Below are positions 63,285-64,000 of a stretch of 64,000 nucleotides of DNA, piece by piece. The DNA lies in contig NC_067201.1 of assembly GCF_000699445.3 (NCBI RefSeq), positions 18,655,501-18,719,500 on the forward strand. The letters are read 5' to 3'. The stretch comes from Schistosoma haematobium (Eukaryota; Platyhelminthes; Trematoda; Strigeidida; Schistosomatidae). Below the pieces are notes generated by a model. It had not been told where the DNA came from, did no database searches, and worked only from the letters and a program-made list of their open reading frames with translations. How positions within the stretch are numbered: the stretch's first letter is position 1; each line of letters opens with the position of its first letter. The position numbers and the translations under genes were made by a program.

Positions 63285-64000
63285 CGTTCAGACACTCAAG
63301 CGTGCAAATTTGGGGATAAATCTCTTGATGCTATAGACGACTCCACTTGGGTTACTGTAAACTGTGGATCCCAAAATTATTTACTGGTGGGATGCATATA
63401 TAGACCACCTCATGTGGATACTAAGTTTGACAGATTACTAACAAACATATTTTCCATTGCTTCGCACCAACCGCATACTTTTAAAATCATCGGACGTGAT
63501 TTTAATCTGCTAAAAATTACATGGGGTTCGACTGCGGTACCGGGTGGATATAACAAGCTATTTGAAACAATGGAAATTTGTGGATGGGTTTAACAGGTCC
63601 GAAAACCGACTAGGGGGAATAATATACTTGATTTATTGTTCACAACCGACATAGACTCTATCTCGGTACATACCAGTCATGAGTTTTTTATGAGTGATCA
63701 TGGAGTTGTATTGATTATTATTCACTCTTTAAACGCCATACAATTGAACTCTAAAGCTTCAATGATGTATCAGAGCAGACATTTTGATCAACAAACCTGG
63801 AAACGAACTGAAACTCTCATTCACTGGTTACCATGGGAAACTTATTTTACCACAAATAATGTTGACATTGCGCTTTCCAATCTATACCACAACCTGATAT
63901 ATTGTCTCGACTGCACTGCTCCAGTTATTGGCCGTGTGGCTTATAATGCCAATAGGGGCCAAAATACTTTTAAAAGAAGGCTGAGGAAATTAAAATACCG
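63285..64000 (+). pseudogene. CR1/Jockey-like LINE endonuclease region, runs off the window
   Basis: Encodes GCIYRPPHVDTKFDRLL, then IIGRDFNLLKITWG (the conserved GDFN box carries an inserted Arg), FETMEICGWV, a stop, then QVRKPTRGNNILDLLFTTD and SDHGVV (the SDH box). It continues beyond position 64,000, so RT may follow. Its sequence differs from the CR1-like LINE at 57,878-61,790 and represents another family. Confidence 0.8.

Noticed and set aside
1..64000. CRISPR arrays, operons, bacterial promoters and terminators
   Set aside because: Spliced genes and retroelements show that this is eukaryotic sequence, and no regularly spaced repeat array is present.

Overview
The window is eukaryotic, AT-rich and intron-rich, and packed with non-LTR retrotransposon debris. 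RTE elements ending in TGAC repeats, CR1-like LINEs with a PHD-type finger upstream of ORF1, Ty3/Gypsy relics and a tRNA-derived SINE carrying a hammerhead ribozyme fold (Sm-alpha type) together point to a schistosome or close digenean. This is an inference from repeat content and gene structure; no species call is possible from sequence alone.

Two host genes can be rebuilt exon by exon with consistent splice phases. (1) The last five exons of a TRAPPC12 orthologue lie on the + strand (1,533-11,638); its upstream exons are outside the window. (2) A complete TM9SF3 orthologue lies on the - strand (57,539 down to 17,249): eleven exons, 1,737 coding bases, 578 residues, close to the 589 of human TM9SF3. 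TRAPPC12 and TM9SF3 are convergent and separated by about 5.6 kb of intergenic sequence holding a solo LTR and RTE fragments.

Layout: 1-11,638 TRAPPC12 3' half, with a SINE pair, a LINE-tailed non-autonomous element, a Gypsy pol relic and RTE relics in its introns; 11,639-17,248 intergenic; 17,249-57,539 TM9SF3; about 57,870-61,790 a CR1-like LINE just upstream of the TM9SF3 start codon; 61,791-64,000 intergenic with an RTE scrap and the start of another CR1-like LINE on the + strand.

The most striking feature is inside TM9SF3. Two separate, nearly identical inverted duplications interleave within the gene. Pair A is 17,811-20,161 against 34,279-36,628 (2.35 kb). Pair B is 23,157-30,851 against 43,513-48,917 (5.4 kb, ignoring an LTR element later inserted in the left copy). 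The arms run A, B, A', B', each pair inverted about a different centre, so two events are needed. The right B arm contains TM9SF3 exon 4 in sense; the left B arm, in intron 7, carries the same exon in antisense with both splice sites intact. A recent 2,283-bp LTR element (identical-length 600-bp LTRs, 5-bp target duplication, one ORF, no pol) sits only in the left B arm, so it postdates that duplication. The geometry predicts long intronic RNA hairpins that bracket exons 7-10 (648 nt, in frame) and exons 5-7 (734 nt).
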